From positions 620,001 through 684,000 of the forward strand of contig OZ243957.1 in assembly GCA_965214585.1 (NCBI GenBank): a stretch of DNA of 64,000 bases, written 5' to 3'. The notes below the pieces were generated by a model. It searched no databases. It had not been told where the DNA came from and saw nothing but the letters and a program-made list of their open reading frames with translations. Below are positions 22,889-30,922 of this stretch, piece by piece (within the stretch, counting starts at the first letter, position 1; every line of letters starts with the position of its first letter). The DNA comes from JAHCHG01 sp965214585. Its GTDB lineage: Bacteria; Acidobacteriota; Blastocatellia; Pyrinomonadales; Pyrinomonadaceae. A program made the translations under genes and the position numbers.

Positions 22889-24802
22889 ATGAATATTAGA
22901 TTTTTGAGCGTTGGATTGGTATTGATTTTAACGCTTTTTTCTTTTTCAATCTGCGCGAACGCGCAAAAGGAAATTGCGATCAATCAAGTTCAGGGCGACG
23001 GAAATATGTCTGCGTATGAAGGGAAAATCGTGCGGCTCGAAGGAATCGTTACGGCGCGGATCGCCAAAGGATTTTTCATTCAAACGCCGGACGATAAAAT
23101 TGACGCGAATCCGAACACTTCCGAAGGAATTTACGTTTTTACGAAACGCGAAGCGACGGCGGAAGCGACAATTGGAAATCTCGTTTCGGTAACTGGCGAA
23201 GTCAAGGAATACCGTTATAAAACGGCTTTAGCGAGTCTGACTTTAACGGAACTTTCGATGCGCCGCGATGAAGACACGATTCGGGTAATTTCAAAGGAAA
23301 ATGCCTTGCCGAAAGCCGTAACTTTAACCGTTGACGATTTCAAAGCGAACGATTTCGCCGAACTCGAAAGATACGAAGGAATGCGCGTTTTTGTGCCGGA
23401 ATTAAAAGCCGTTTCGCCCACTATCGGAAGAATTGACGGAAAAATCGGAAACGCCGTTTCAAGCGGAACATTTTTTGCGACGTTAAGCGGAAAACCGCGA
23501 ACCTTCCGCGAGCCGGGAATGGACGTTCACGATTTTTTATCGTCGGACAACAAGGAAAAATGGAAAAAAGATCATCCGAAAATCGCGCTCTTCGATTCAA
23601 ACCCGGAAGCGATTCGGATAGACAGCGCGGCGCAGCTTGGCGCACAAATCATTGACGTAACAAGCGGCGCGACGATCAAAAACCTAAGCGGCGTGATGTT
23701 TTACGATTACGGAAAATATACGATTTTGCCGGACGTTGATACGAAAGCGACGATTTTCGGCTTCGTCAAATCCGCCGCTTTGCCCAAACCGACGAACCGA
23801 CAAATTTCAATCGCCGGAATGAATCTCGAAAACTTTTTTGACGACGAAGACGATCCTGCAATTAAGGAAGAAATCGTAACAAGAGAAGCATTTGCCCGAA
23901 AAATGAAAAAAATCTCGCTGGCGATTCGGGATTATCTGCGTTATCCCGATGTCATCGGCATTTCGGAGGCGGAAAACTTGAACGCGCTGAAAAAACTTGC
24001 CGATAAAATCAACCGCGATGCGATTGCCGCCAAACAGCCGAATCCCAAGTATGAAGCGTATCTGATTGACGGCAGCGACGGACGCGGAATTGATGTCGGT
24101 TTTCTCGTCAAATCCGCCCGCGTCAAAGTTCTCGAAGTCAGGCAATTCGGTAAAGATGAAACTTATAAAGAACCGAACGGAAAAGAAGAAATTCTCAATG
24201 ACCGCCCGCCGCTTCTGCTTCGCGCTTCGATTGACGATGCGGAAGCGGGTAAACCGTTTGAATTTACGGCGATTGTCAATCATTTGAAATCTTTCTACGG
24301 CTACGATGACGAAAAAGACGGCGGTTTGCGCGTCCGAACGAAGAAAAAACTGCAAGCCGAATACTTGGCGAAGATTGTCCAGAAAAGGCAGGAGGCAAAT
24401 CCGAACGAAAATATAATTCTGCTCGGAGATTTCAATTTTTACCAATTCAGCGACGGCATTTTAGACATTATCGGAACGATCAAGGGAACGCCCGCCGCAA
24501 AGGATTCGGTTTTGATGGCTTCCGATGATTTGGTCAATCCCGATTTGATTAATTTGGCTGATTTGATTCAAAACGATCAGAGATATTCCTACACTTTCGA
24601 CGGCAACGCGCAGATTCTCGACCATATTTTAATCAATCAAGCAATGCGAAAACATCTGCTCGGTTTCGGCTACGCGCGTCTGAACGCCGATTTTCCCGCC
24701 GTTTATTATAACGACGAAAACCGCGTCGAAAGATTTTCAGACCACGATGCGGCTGTCGGTTATTTTACTTTTGATGCGAGAAAAACAACGCCGGAAAAGT
24801 GA
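22889..24802 (+). CDS. Secreted endonuclease/exonuclease/phosphatase family protein
   Basis: 637 aa. Signal peptide MNIRFLSVGLVLILTLFSFSICANA. An N-terminal OB-like domain (GKIVRLEGIVTARIAKGFFIQ) is followed, from about residue 305, by an EEP nuclease: MNLENFFDDEDDP, DVIGISEAEN (catalytic Glu), FTAIVNHLKSF, ILLGDFNFY and FSDHDAAVGYF (catalytic Asp-His). The layout matches extracellular nucleases of the ExeM/NucH kind. It follows the DRGH nuclease by about 110 nt on the same strand; both are exported. Confidence 0.92.
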   Translation: MNIRFLSVGLVLILTLFSFSICANAQKEIAINQVQGDGNMSAYEGKIVRLEGIVTARIAKGFFIQTPDDKIDANPNTSEGIYVFTKREATAEATIGNLVSVTGEVKEYRYKTALASLTLTELSMRRDEDTIRVISKENALPKAVTLTVDDFKANDFAELERYEGMRVFVPELKAVSPTIGRIDGKIGNAVSSGTFFATLSGKPRTFREPGMDVHDFLSSDNKEKWKKDHPKIALFDSNPEAIRIDSAAQLGAQIIDVTSGATIKNLSGVMFYDYGKYTILPDVDTKATIFGFVKSAALPKPTNRQISIAGMNLENFFDDEDDPAIKEEIVTREAFARKMKKISLAIRDYLRYPDVIGISEAENLNALKKLADKINRDAIAAKQPNPKYEAYLIDGSDGRGIDVGFLVKSARVKVLEVRQFGKDETYKEPNGKEEILNDRPPLLLRASIDDAEAGKPFEFTAIVNHLKSFYGYDDEKDGGLRVRTKKKLQAEYLAKIVQKRQEANPNENIILLGDFNFYQFSDGILDIIGTIKGTPAAKDSVLMASDDLVNPDLINLADLIQNDQRYSYTFDGNAQILDHILINQAMRKHLLGFGYARLNADFPAVYYNDENRVERFSDHDAAVGYFTFDARKTTPEK

Positions 24803-25108
24803 TTTATTTAATTTGAGGAGCGAAGGTAAAAAATAGTTCGATAAATTCAGATTTCTTTTCAAAATGTTAAGCAGGTGAGTAAAAGTAATGAAGGATAATG
24901 ATTTGAATCAGGAAAACTCACACGCATAATGGAGAATTGGGAATTGAGAATTTATCTTTTGATTACTTATTAATTCTCAATTTTCAATTCTCCATTCTCC
25001 ATTATTTTATTGGGTTAAAGATTGCAATAAAAGTTACCGATTAAACTTAAAAACATTTTCTAACCTGCTTATAAATTATTTTTTGCACATTCCTAAACTT
25101 TAGCGTTC
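24803..25108. other. 306-nt gap between convergent genes, with an AT-rich inverted repeat
   Basis: No coding frame is seen. The inverted repeat at 24926-25005 occupies the middle. The nuclease (plus) and the subtilase (minus) converge here, so terminators are expected, but no stem followed by a T-tract was found. Confidence 0.6.
24926..25005. repeat. Imperfect inverted repeat of ATGGAGAATTG words
   Basis: The left side ATAATGGAGAATTGGGAATT (from 24926) pairs with AATTCTCAATTTTCAATTCT... at 24972-25005. The right side carries an additional CTCCATT word. It is made of the same kind of low-complexity words as other repeats here and sits between convergent genes. Confidence 0.8.
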
Positions 25109-26485
25109 TTATTCACCAAAGGAAATTGCCAAATCAACTGCCCGACGCGGATTAATAACGCCCCAACCTTGCCGGTCAACTTCATAATGCGGCAGACGTT
25201 CTGCCGTATTGATTAAAATTCGTTTGATTTGCTGCGGCGTAAGTTTCGGATTGGCTTCGAGCATCTGCGCGATGACCGAAGACACAATCGGCGCGGCAAA
25301 CGACGTGCCGTCAACGTATTTATAATGCTTGTTAATCACATTTTCGCGGCGAAGTTTGAGCGCAATAATTTGTCTGAGCGAATGAACCGGGCGATCAATT
25401 GCCGCATCGAGTTCGGCATCAATTCTGGCGTTTTTCAAAATAATTTGGTGTAGTTCGTTGTCATCCGCGCCGTCCAGAGTTTCGAGCAGTTCAACTTGTT
25501 TTGCCGTCGGCGTGTCGGGCAGAATCGGCGCGGGAACCCAGATGCTCGGCGCGATAAGTTCCGGTTTTTGAAAACCGTCAAGCGTCGGACCGTAAGAACT
25601 GCGATACATTCCGCGCCTTGCGCGGTTGATGGAATTATTGTCGTCGAGTCCGCCGACGGAAATTGCCGAAGGCGCACTTGCGGGCGGAAAAACCGGATGC
25701 GTCGGAAGATGCCCCGCGTTTCCGACGGCGCAGACAATCGTTATTCCCTGCGCGACACATTCTTCAACCGTTTGCGACAGCGAATCGTGCAGATAACTCT
25801 GCTCAAAATCGCCGCCCGCCGAAATATTTACAATTTTTATGTCGAATTTCGTGCGGTTTTCCAAAACCCATTCGAGCGCGTCCTGAATATTGCGTTCGGT
25901 AATTCGCCCGGTTCTCGCCAGTTTAACTAAAACTACATTTGCTTCCGGCGCGATTCCGCGATAAAAACCGTTGGACAATTCGCCGTTTCCAGCCGCGACC
26001 ACCGAAGTCATCATTCCGTGCCAACTCGCCACGTCCGGCTCAAACAAAGTTTGATAATCGCCTTCGCTTTTCGTCATATTCCGATAACCGATAATCCGGT
26101 TGTGCGGCGCGGTCAGATCAACGTGCGGATAAAAACCCGAATCGAGAAACGCAATCGTCACGCCTTTTCCGGTAAAACGCTCGACGGCATCAAGACGCAG
26201 AGGCGTTGAAAGAACATACGAGCCGTCTTTGTTCATCGCCGCATCGCGCAAAATATGTTCTTTGGCGCGTTCAAAAAGCCTGACACAGCGGGCGCAAACC
26301 GCTTCAAAATCATTCGTGTCCGGCGCATTCGCGTTTATCAATTTCCGCAAATCTTCGGGAATCGCCAACAGCGGCACGAATTCATAAAGCACTTCGCGCG
26401 AACAAACCGGACAAACTTTTTCGCCCGCCGCAATATCCGCGCTCGTCTTGTGTCTTTTCAGCAAAACTGCTTCTTGTGGACTCAT
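25109..26485 (-). CDS. S8 family serine peptidase (subtilase), probably cytoplasmic
   Basis: 458 aa from ATG 26483-26485 (MSPQEAVLLKRHKTSADI). A longer frame starts in an AT-rich repeat and is rejected. No signal peptide. An N-terminal cysteine module CPVCSRE...CARC (about residues 25-67) looks like a zinc-binding treble clef. The subtilase triad is clear: Asp in VTIAFLDSGFYPHVD, His in SWHGMMTSVVAAG, Ser in DGTSFAAPIVSS. The insert between oxyanion and Ser regions is long and Asp/Glu-rich. Role in the cell unknown; intracellular protein turnover is inferred from the missing signal. Divergent from the patatin gene. Confidence 0.92.
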   Translation of the reverse strand: MSPQEAVLLKRHKTSADIAAGEKVCPVCSREVLYEFVPLLAIPEDLRKLINANAPDTNDFEAVCARCVRLFERAKEHILRDAAMNKDGSYVLSTPLRLDAVERFTGKGVTIAFLDSGFYPHVDLTAPHNRIIGYRNMTKSEGDYQTLFEPDVASWHGMMTSVVAAGNGELSNGFYRGIAPEANVVLVKLARTGRITERNIQDALEWVLENRTKFDIKIVNISAGGDFEQSYLHDSLSQTVEECVAQGITIVCAVGNAGHLPTHPVFPPASAPSAISVGGLDDNNSINRARRGMYRSSYGPTLDGFQKPELIAPSIWVPAPILPDTPTAKQVELLETLDGADDNELHQIILKNARIDAELDAAIDRPVHSLRQIIALKLRRENVINKHYKYVDGTSFAAPIVSSVIAQMLEANPKLTPQQIKRILINTAERLPHYEVDRQGWGVINPRRAVDLAISFGE

Positions 26486-26492
26486 AAAAATA

Positions 26493-26662
26493 GTGAAAAG
26501 TTGAAAACTAAAAATTAAAAGCAAAAGAAATTCTATCGGTAAATTCGGAAACTTTCCTCTTTATTTGTTAAATTAATTATTATGGATTGCTTGAAATCCA
26601 GAAGCGATAGTTTAACTGTTTTTCCGACACTTTTCACTTTTAGTTTTTAGTTTTTAATTATC
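26493..26662. repeat. Imperfect inverted repeat between the divergent subtilase and patatin genes
   Basis: GTGAAAAGTTGAAAACTAAA... (26493-26521) faces ACTTTTCACTTTTAGTTTTT... (26630-26662). The arms are AT-rich and imperfect and enclose about 110 nt, which must also hold the promoters of both genes. Confidence 0.75.
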
Positions 26663-26669
26663 TTTATCT

Positions 26670-27482
26670 ATGGAACGAAAAAAATTAGGAATCGCTCTTT
26701 CCGGCGGCGCGGCTCGCGGATTCGCACATTTGGGCGTTTTAAAAGTTTTTGCCGAGCATAAAATTCCGATTGATTTTGTGGCGGGAACTTCCGCCGGTTC
26801 GATTGTCGGTGCGGCTGTCGCGTGCGGTTTGAGTTTTGAGGAAGCAGTCGAAATGGGCGGAAAAATGAGTTGGTATCGAATGAGCGGTTTTTCTTATTCG
26901 GCTCGCGGAATTTTATCAAACGCTTCGATGGGAAATTTTCTCGCAAAGCATCTGCCGCACAAAAATTTTGAAGACTTAAAAATTCCGTTCGCCGCCGTCG
27001 CGTGCGATCTGGAAACGGGAAAGGAAGTAGTTTTAAAAGATAAAGGAAGCATCGCCGCGGCAGTTTGTGCAAGCTGCGCGATTCCGGGCGTTTTCGCGCC
27101 CGTCGAAGACGCGCAAGGCAGACTTTTAATAGACGGCGGCGTTGTTTCGCTTGTTCCGACCAAAGCCGTCAAAAAACTCGGCGCGGAAATAATCGTCGCC
27201 GTTGATGTCAACGCTTCCGGCGCAACATATTGGGGAACGCCTTCGACATTTCTCGGCGTGTTCATCCAATCGGCGATGATGCTTCTCCGAACCGCCGGAA
27301 AAAGCCAGCATTACCGCGCCGATGTCGTCATAATTCCCGAAATTTCGCATCTCAGACCGGACGAGATCGGAAAAATGGACGAATTTATCAAAGCGGGCGA
27401 AGAAGCCGCGCTTGCGAAAATTGACGAAATAAAGACTTTGATCGAATCAGATAATGCAGATTCGATCAAAGCCTCAAATTAA
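26670..27482 (+). CDS. Patatin-like phospholipase family protein (RssA-like)
   Basis: 270 aa. Oxyanion loop GIALSGGAARGFAH, nucleophile elbow GTSAG with Ser41, and the dyad Asp155 in LLIDGGVVS: the complete patatin catalytic set. The size matches the short RssA/YchK group of bacterial patatins, which hydrolyse acyl esters of lipids. No signal peptide, so cytoplasmic or membrane-associated. Divergent from the subtilase; ends 8 nt before a strong 30-bp inverted repeat. Confidence 0.93.
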   Translation: MERKKLGIALSGGAARGFAHLGVLKVFAEHKIPIDFVAGTSAGSIVGAAVACGLSFEEAVEMGGKMSWYRMSGFSYSARGILSNASMGNFLAKHLPHKNFEDLKIPFAAVACDLETGKEVVLKDKGSIAAAVCASCAIPGVFAPVEDAQGRLLIDGGVVSLVPTKAVKKLGAEIIVAVDVNASGATYWGTPSTFLGVFIQSAMMLLRTAGKSQHYRADVVIIPEISHLRPDEIGKMDEFIKAGEEAALAKIDEIKTLIESDNADSIKASN

Positions 27483-27490
27483 TCACCTGA

Positions 27491-27570
27491 AATGTCAGTA
27501 GCGTCGGCGTGAGCCGATGCGTAATTTAGACGCGACGGGCGCATCGGCTCACGCCGACGCTACTGACATT
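27491..27570. repeat. 30-bp perfect inverted repeat, 20-nt loop (CATCGGCTCACGCCGACGCT type)
   Basis: The arms 27491-27520 and 27541-27570 are perfectly complementary and GC-rich. The right arm ends 2 nt from the end of the leftward gene at 27573. It lies between two convergent genes, so it could act as a two-way terminator, although there is no T-tract. Solo half-copies are at 13333-13365 and about 2869-2886. Confidence 0.97.
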
Positions 27571-27572
27571 CT

Positions 27573-28181
27573 TTAACGCCGTGCGGTCAATTGGATTTTC
27601 AGTTTGAAATCACCTTCGGTCAAACCGTTTGCTCCGGCAACGCCGATCAGAATGCTGTAAGAACTGTTGACCGACATATATTCGACTCTGCGCGTGCCGT
27701 CGTCTTTGTTCGTAACTCTTCTGCCGCTTCGCAAATCCGCGTAGATCGGATAGCTCGCCTCGCACGAGATCGCCGATGTCACATCAGGCGGAACTTGCTG
27801 TCGGCTCATTCCCTGACGAAGCGCGTAAAGGCTTATCTGTTTGCCTCTCTGCGGTTCGACGACAATTTTCATTAAAGCCTGCGCCGGTAAAGTTATGCGG
27901 TAAAAAACGTGATTTCCGGTAAACATCTCGAATCTCGTTCCCGGAAAACAAGCCACCGAACTGCTTTCCGCCCAACGCAGATTCAAAATTCTCACGCCGT
28001 CCTTCAAATTTCCCGCAACTTCTCCCGCGCTGTAACCTTCCGGCAATTCCAGAGGCATAACCTTGACCCCCTCTTGTTTCATAGTGCTTTTTTCCTGTTT
28101 CGGTCCAACCGGAGTCATCTGTCCGAAAGAAAAAATGCTCAATGCAAATATCGCTAAAATCAAACTAAGTGATCGTTTCAT
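27573..28181 (-). CDS. Secreted hypothetical protein
   Basis: 202 aa from ATG 28179-28181, chosen because AAGGAGAT (about 28191-28198) lies at the right distance; an upstream ATG has no such site. Signal peptide MKRSLSLILAIFALSIFSFG. The mature part is beta-rich with no motif I recognise; it has two isolated cysteines. A tail-like Gly/Asn-rich C-terminal strand pattern (SYSILIGVAGANGLTEGDFKLKIQL) suggests a small beta-sandwich. Function unknown. Convergent with the patatin gene. Confidence 0.75.
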   Translation of the reverse strand: MKRSLSLILAIFALSIFSFGQMTPVGPKQEKSTMKQEGVKVMPLELPEGYSAGEVAGNLKDGVRILNLRWAESSSVACFPGTRFEMFTGNHVFYRITLPAQALMKIVVEPQRGKQISLYALRQGMSRQQVPPDVTSAISCEASYPIYADLRSGRRVTNKDDGTRRVEYMSVNSSYSILIGVAGANGLTEGDFKLKIQLTARR

Positions 28182-28527
28182 AATAATTAAATCTCCTTTT
28201 TTCAAAGTAATAAATTGCCGATTTTGTATCGGAATTTGTCTTCGCGTAAATTTTCTTAAATTTACGTTTCAGTTATAGTGATTTTTTCGCAAAAAACATT
28301 TCACATTAAAAAAATTTGCAGGAAATTTTAGAATATATTTGCGGTCTTTATTACAGGAAAAATTATTTGCAGAATTTTTTGAATAAATGCTTTATTACGA
28401 GTATATTATCAGCAACAACTTATTCTGCTTCGATCACAAAGTTTGATTGCCCCCGGTTTATTTAAAAGCCGGGGGCAAACTACTTTCAGAGAGAAGTTTA
28501 ACAATATTTTACGGAGTTGATCTTGTT
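28182..28527. other. 346-nt divergent gap with a GC-rich hairpin
   Basis: AT-rich DNA between a minus-strand and a plus-strand gene, no coding frame. The one strong structure is the 10-bp stem TTGCCCCCGG / CCGGGGGCAA at 28447-28456 and 28469-28478, in the leader of the next gene. Promoters for both genes should be here; none is unambiguous. Confidence 0.6.
28447..28478 (+). promoter_or_regulatory. GC-rich hairpin in the leader of the DUF5658-like gene
   Basis: TTGCCCCCGG and CCGGGGGCAA form a perfect 10-bp stem with a 12-nt AT-only loop, about 50 nt before the start codon and surrounded by very AT-rich DNA. It has no U-tract directly after it. It may be a leader regulatory structure, an attenuator or simply a stabilising hairpin. 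Confidence 0.5.
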
Positions 28528-28893
28528 ATGCAATTCTTAATTCAGGCTTTTTTGCTTTTTTCTCTAAATTTCCTTGATGCCGTTTTGACTATTTACTGGG
28601 TTCGCAACGGACACGCGACGGAAGGAAACAGTTTGATGGCATATTTTCTCGATATGGGCGATCTGCCTTTTCTCGCGGTAAAAATCGCCGTCGGCGCAAT
28701 TGCCGCAATCGTCTTCTGGCGTTGGAGCGATTTGCGAATTGCAAAATACGGTCTGAGTTTCGCGCTTTTTGTTTACGTCGCTTTGATGGGAGTTCATCTT
28801 TTCACGGGACTTTCGGTTTTTGGGCTTCTGTCGGAGAATTTTATAAATGATGTCGCTCTAATTACGAATTCCGTTTCGGCTTTTCTAGCATAG
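28528..28893 (+). CDS. DUF5658-like small membrane protein
   Basis: 121 aa from ATG 28528, preceded by ACGGAG; the longer frame starts inside the hairpin leader. Three to four hydrophobic segments: FLIQAFLLFSLNFLDAVLTI, FLAVKIAVGAIAAIVFW, LSFALFVYVALMGVHLFTGL. The LNFLDAVLT...WVRNGHATEGNSLM beginning is typical of the DUF5658 domain. Function unknown. Convergent with lgt; a family A inverted repeat fills the gap. Confidence 0.75.
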   Translation: MQFLIQAFLLFSLNFLDAVLTIYWVRNGHATEGNSLMAYFLDMGDLPFLAVKIAVGAIAAIVFWRWSDLRIAKYGLSFALFVYVALMGVHLFTGLSVFGLLSENFINDVALITNSVSAFLA

Positions 28894-28903
28894 AATTTGA
28901 ACC

Positions 28904-29051
28904 AAACAGGCAGAAACCCGACAGTTATGGAGGGTGCTGTTAAATTAGAAAATTGTTAGTTTTCAAAGAAACGGTTAAAGATACTGTTTATTTGTTGAAC
29001 TTTTCGATTTACAAACAGCACCCTCCATTACTGTCGGGTTTCCGCCTGTTT
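28904..29051. repeat. 38-nt inverted repeat, family A (second copy)
   Basis: The left arm 28904-28941 (AAACAGGCAGAAACCCGACA...) and right arm 29014-29051 match with two mismatches in 38; the loop is about 72 nt. The core is shared with 10757-10903, but the loop sequences are unrelated. It lies between convergent genes and ends 4 nt before lgt's stop. Confidence 0.97.
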
Positions 29052-29054
29052 CCG

Positions 29055-29864
29055 TCAACTTTCTAAAATCTCTTTTTTGCTCGCACTTTTCAAACGCCAG
29101 ATCATAAATACAACCGCAATCGCCGCCACAACTAAACTGATAATCTGCGATGTCGAAATTCCCAAATCAGTCGTTAAACCGAACAGATCGCCGCGCGGAT
29201 CGGCGCGGAAAAACTCGATTGTAAAGCGGATGATCGGATATAAGATCATATAACCGATCAGAACCTGCCCGTTAAAACGCTTTTTGCGGTGCAGATAAAT
29301 TAAAATTCCGAAAACCGCGAGCATTGCGAAAGATTCATAAAGCTGCGTCGGATGCAGAAAAAGATCGCTGCCGTTTGCCGCATAGATCGGAACGCCCGTA
29401 TTTTCGTGCGCCGCTTCGGTAAAATGAACCGCCCACGGCAGATGACAGACATCGCCCCAACAACACCCGGCGGAAAAACAGCCGAGTCTGCCAAAAAACT
29501 GTCCGAGCGCAACGCCCGGCGCAAACGCATCAGCAACTTTCCAAAAATTCAGTTTATAAAGCGGAATTAAAATTGCCACCGCAATCAAACCGCCGAGAAA
29601 TCCGCCGTAGTAAACTCCGCCCGAACGCAGAAAATCCAAAGAAAAAATGCTGACATTCGGTTCGGTAAAAAACATCAGAATCTTCGAGCCGACCAGCCCG
29701 CCGATAATCGTCCAAAGCCCCAAATCATAAAGCCTCTCGCGCGGCAAACCGTCGCGCTCGCCGAGTCTTGCCGCGGCATACAGCGCAAGCAGCAACCCGA
29801 CGGCTAAAAGCACGCCGTAAGTATTTATCGGAAAATTGCCAATGCGAAAAAGTTCTGGATACAT
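29055..29864 (-). CDS. lgt: Prolipoprotein diacylglyceryl transferase
   Basis: 269 aa, the usual length, with about seven membrane segments. The Lgt signature is clear: GRLGCFSAGCCWGDVCHLPW, HPTQLYES, and RFTIEFFRADPRG. It transfers diacylglycerol from phosphatidylglycerol to the lipobox cysteine of prolipoproteins at the inner membrane. lspA lies just upstream on the same strand, so the two steps of lipoprotein maturation are encoded together. A 200-nt gap separates them. Confidence 0.97.
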   Translation of the reverse strand: MYPELFRIGNFPINTYGVLLAVGLLLALYAAARLGERDGLPRERLYDLGLWTIIGGLVGSKILMFFTEPNVSIFSLDFLRSGGVYYGGFLGGLIAVAILIPLYKLNFWKVADAFAPGVALGQFFGRLGCFSAGCCWGDVCHLPWAVHFTEAAHENTGVPIYAANGSDLFLHPTQLYESFAMLAVFGILIYLHRKKRFNGQVLIGYMILYPIIRFTIEFFRADPRGDLFGLTTDLGISTSQIISLVVAAIAVVFMIWRLKSASKKEILES

Positions 29865-30065
29865 TGATTTGGTTAGTTGTTCGTCGTCGGTTGTTCGTTG
29901 TTTTCTATATCAAAATTTAGATGCCGAAAATGTAAAATTTTATTCCAATTTTGCTTGGGTTATTAGCAATCAAATTCAAACCGAAAAAATAATCCATCAC
30001 TTCCATCTTTTTCATCCCTGTAAAATTTCTTTCTCTTTTTTTCGTTTTTTTTTATGTTTCGTGGG

Positions 30066-30584
30066 CTAATCCTTTTCAGTTTTTACTTCTTCCTTTTCAG
30101 GTTCTTTCCGCAAAAACATATCCAAAATCAAAAGTCCCGCGCCGACGCAGATTGCGGCATCCGCGACATTGAATGTCGGATAATGCCAATCGCCGAACTG
30201 CACGTCAATAAAATCAATGACAAAACCGAGCCGTGCGCGGTCAAAGACGTTTCCGACGATTCCAGCCAAAAGCAACGCTAACGCGCCAAGAATGCGGTCG
30301 TCATTTCGCGGAGTTCTCCAGAAAAAATAAAGCACGAACGCCGCCGCAAAAAACGCGATGCCCGACAAAATCCAGCGTCCCGTGTCGCCGCCGTCGTCGA
30401 ACATACTAAACGCCACGCCCGTATTTTCGGCGTAAGCGAAATTCAGAAAACCCGAAATAACTTCGATGTCGTCGCCGAACCGCAGTTTGCGAATCGCCCA
30501 AGCCTTCGTCGTTTGATCGAGCAGAAAAACCGCCGCCGCCGCGATCAAATATCCTAATTTCCAGTAAAAACTTCTTTTATCCAC
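30066..30584 (-). CDS. lspA: Lipoprotein signal peptidase (signal peptidase II)
   Basis: 172 aa, four membrane helices. The catalytic aspartates lie in NVFDRARLGFVIDF and FNVADAAIC; LDQTTKAWA and YAENTGVAFS are the other conserved boxes. It cleaves the signal peptide before the lipidated cysteine after Lgt has acted. It follows xisI by 5 nt and precedes lgt. ileS lies about 2 kb upstream on the same strand, an echo of the common ileS-lspA pairing with four extra genes between. The C-terminus is charged (KEPEKEEVKTEKD). Confidence 0.96.
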   Translation of the reverse strand: MDKRSFYWKLGYLIAAAAVFLLDQTTKAWAIRKLRFGDDIEVISGFLNFAYAENTGVAFSMFDDGGDTGRWILSGIAFFAAAFVLYFFWRTPRNDDRILGALALLLAGIVGNVFDRARLGFVIDFIDVQFGDWHYPTFNVADAAICVGAGLLILDMFLRKEPEKEEVKTEKD

Positions 30585-30589
30585 AACTT

Positions 30590-30922
30590 TTATTTCTCCG
30601 CAAAACCCGTGTCTTTGCGCTTATAAGGCGGATGAAACGCCAAAACTATCTTGTCTTTCGGAATTCCCAATTCGACCAGATCATCCGCCACGCCGTCTTT
30701 CGTGCCGTCGTGCTGAATCCAAATCTTATCGTTTTTGATGTCAAGATGCAGCATTTTGCCGTAAATTCTTTTGTAACCGTCCCAACCTAAAATGTTTATT
30801 TCATAATGTTTATTTTCGTCGTCAAAAACGGTTTGCACTTCAAATTCATCGTAACTCGATTTGATCTGACTGTATTCGCGGAGAATTTTTTCGATAGCTT
30901 TTCTATATTTGTTTACTGCCAT
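30590..30922 (-). CDS. XisI family protein
   Basis: 110 aa. The sequence HYEINILGWDGYKRIYGKML, IWIQHDGTKDGVADDLV and KIVLAFHPPYKRKDTGFAEK is the diagnostic core and C-terminus of XisI (fdxN element excision controlling factor family). In Anabaena XisI works with XisH and XisF in developmental DNA rearrangement; elsewhere xisH-xisI pairs occur without the element and their role is unsettled. Overlaps xisH by 10 nt; lspA follows 5 nt later. Confidence 0.93.
   Translation of the reverse strand: MAVNKYRKAIEKILREYSQIKSSYDEFEVQTVFDDENKHYEINILGWDGYKRIYGKMLHLDIKNDKIWIQHDGTKDGVADDLVELGIPKDKIVLAFHPPYKRKDTGFAEK

Noticed and set aside
26486..26524. N-terminal extension of the subtilase beginning MLLIFSFQLF, which looks like a signal peptide
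   Set aside because: It is encoded by AT-rich repeat sequence and has no ribosome-binding site; the following ATG (MSPQEAV) matches the family's cytoplasmic start better.
27491..27570. 30-bp hairpin between convergent genes taken as a standard intrinsic terminator
   Set aside because: No T-tract follows on either strand. It may still block transcription, but the canonical form is not there, unlike at 5574-5605.
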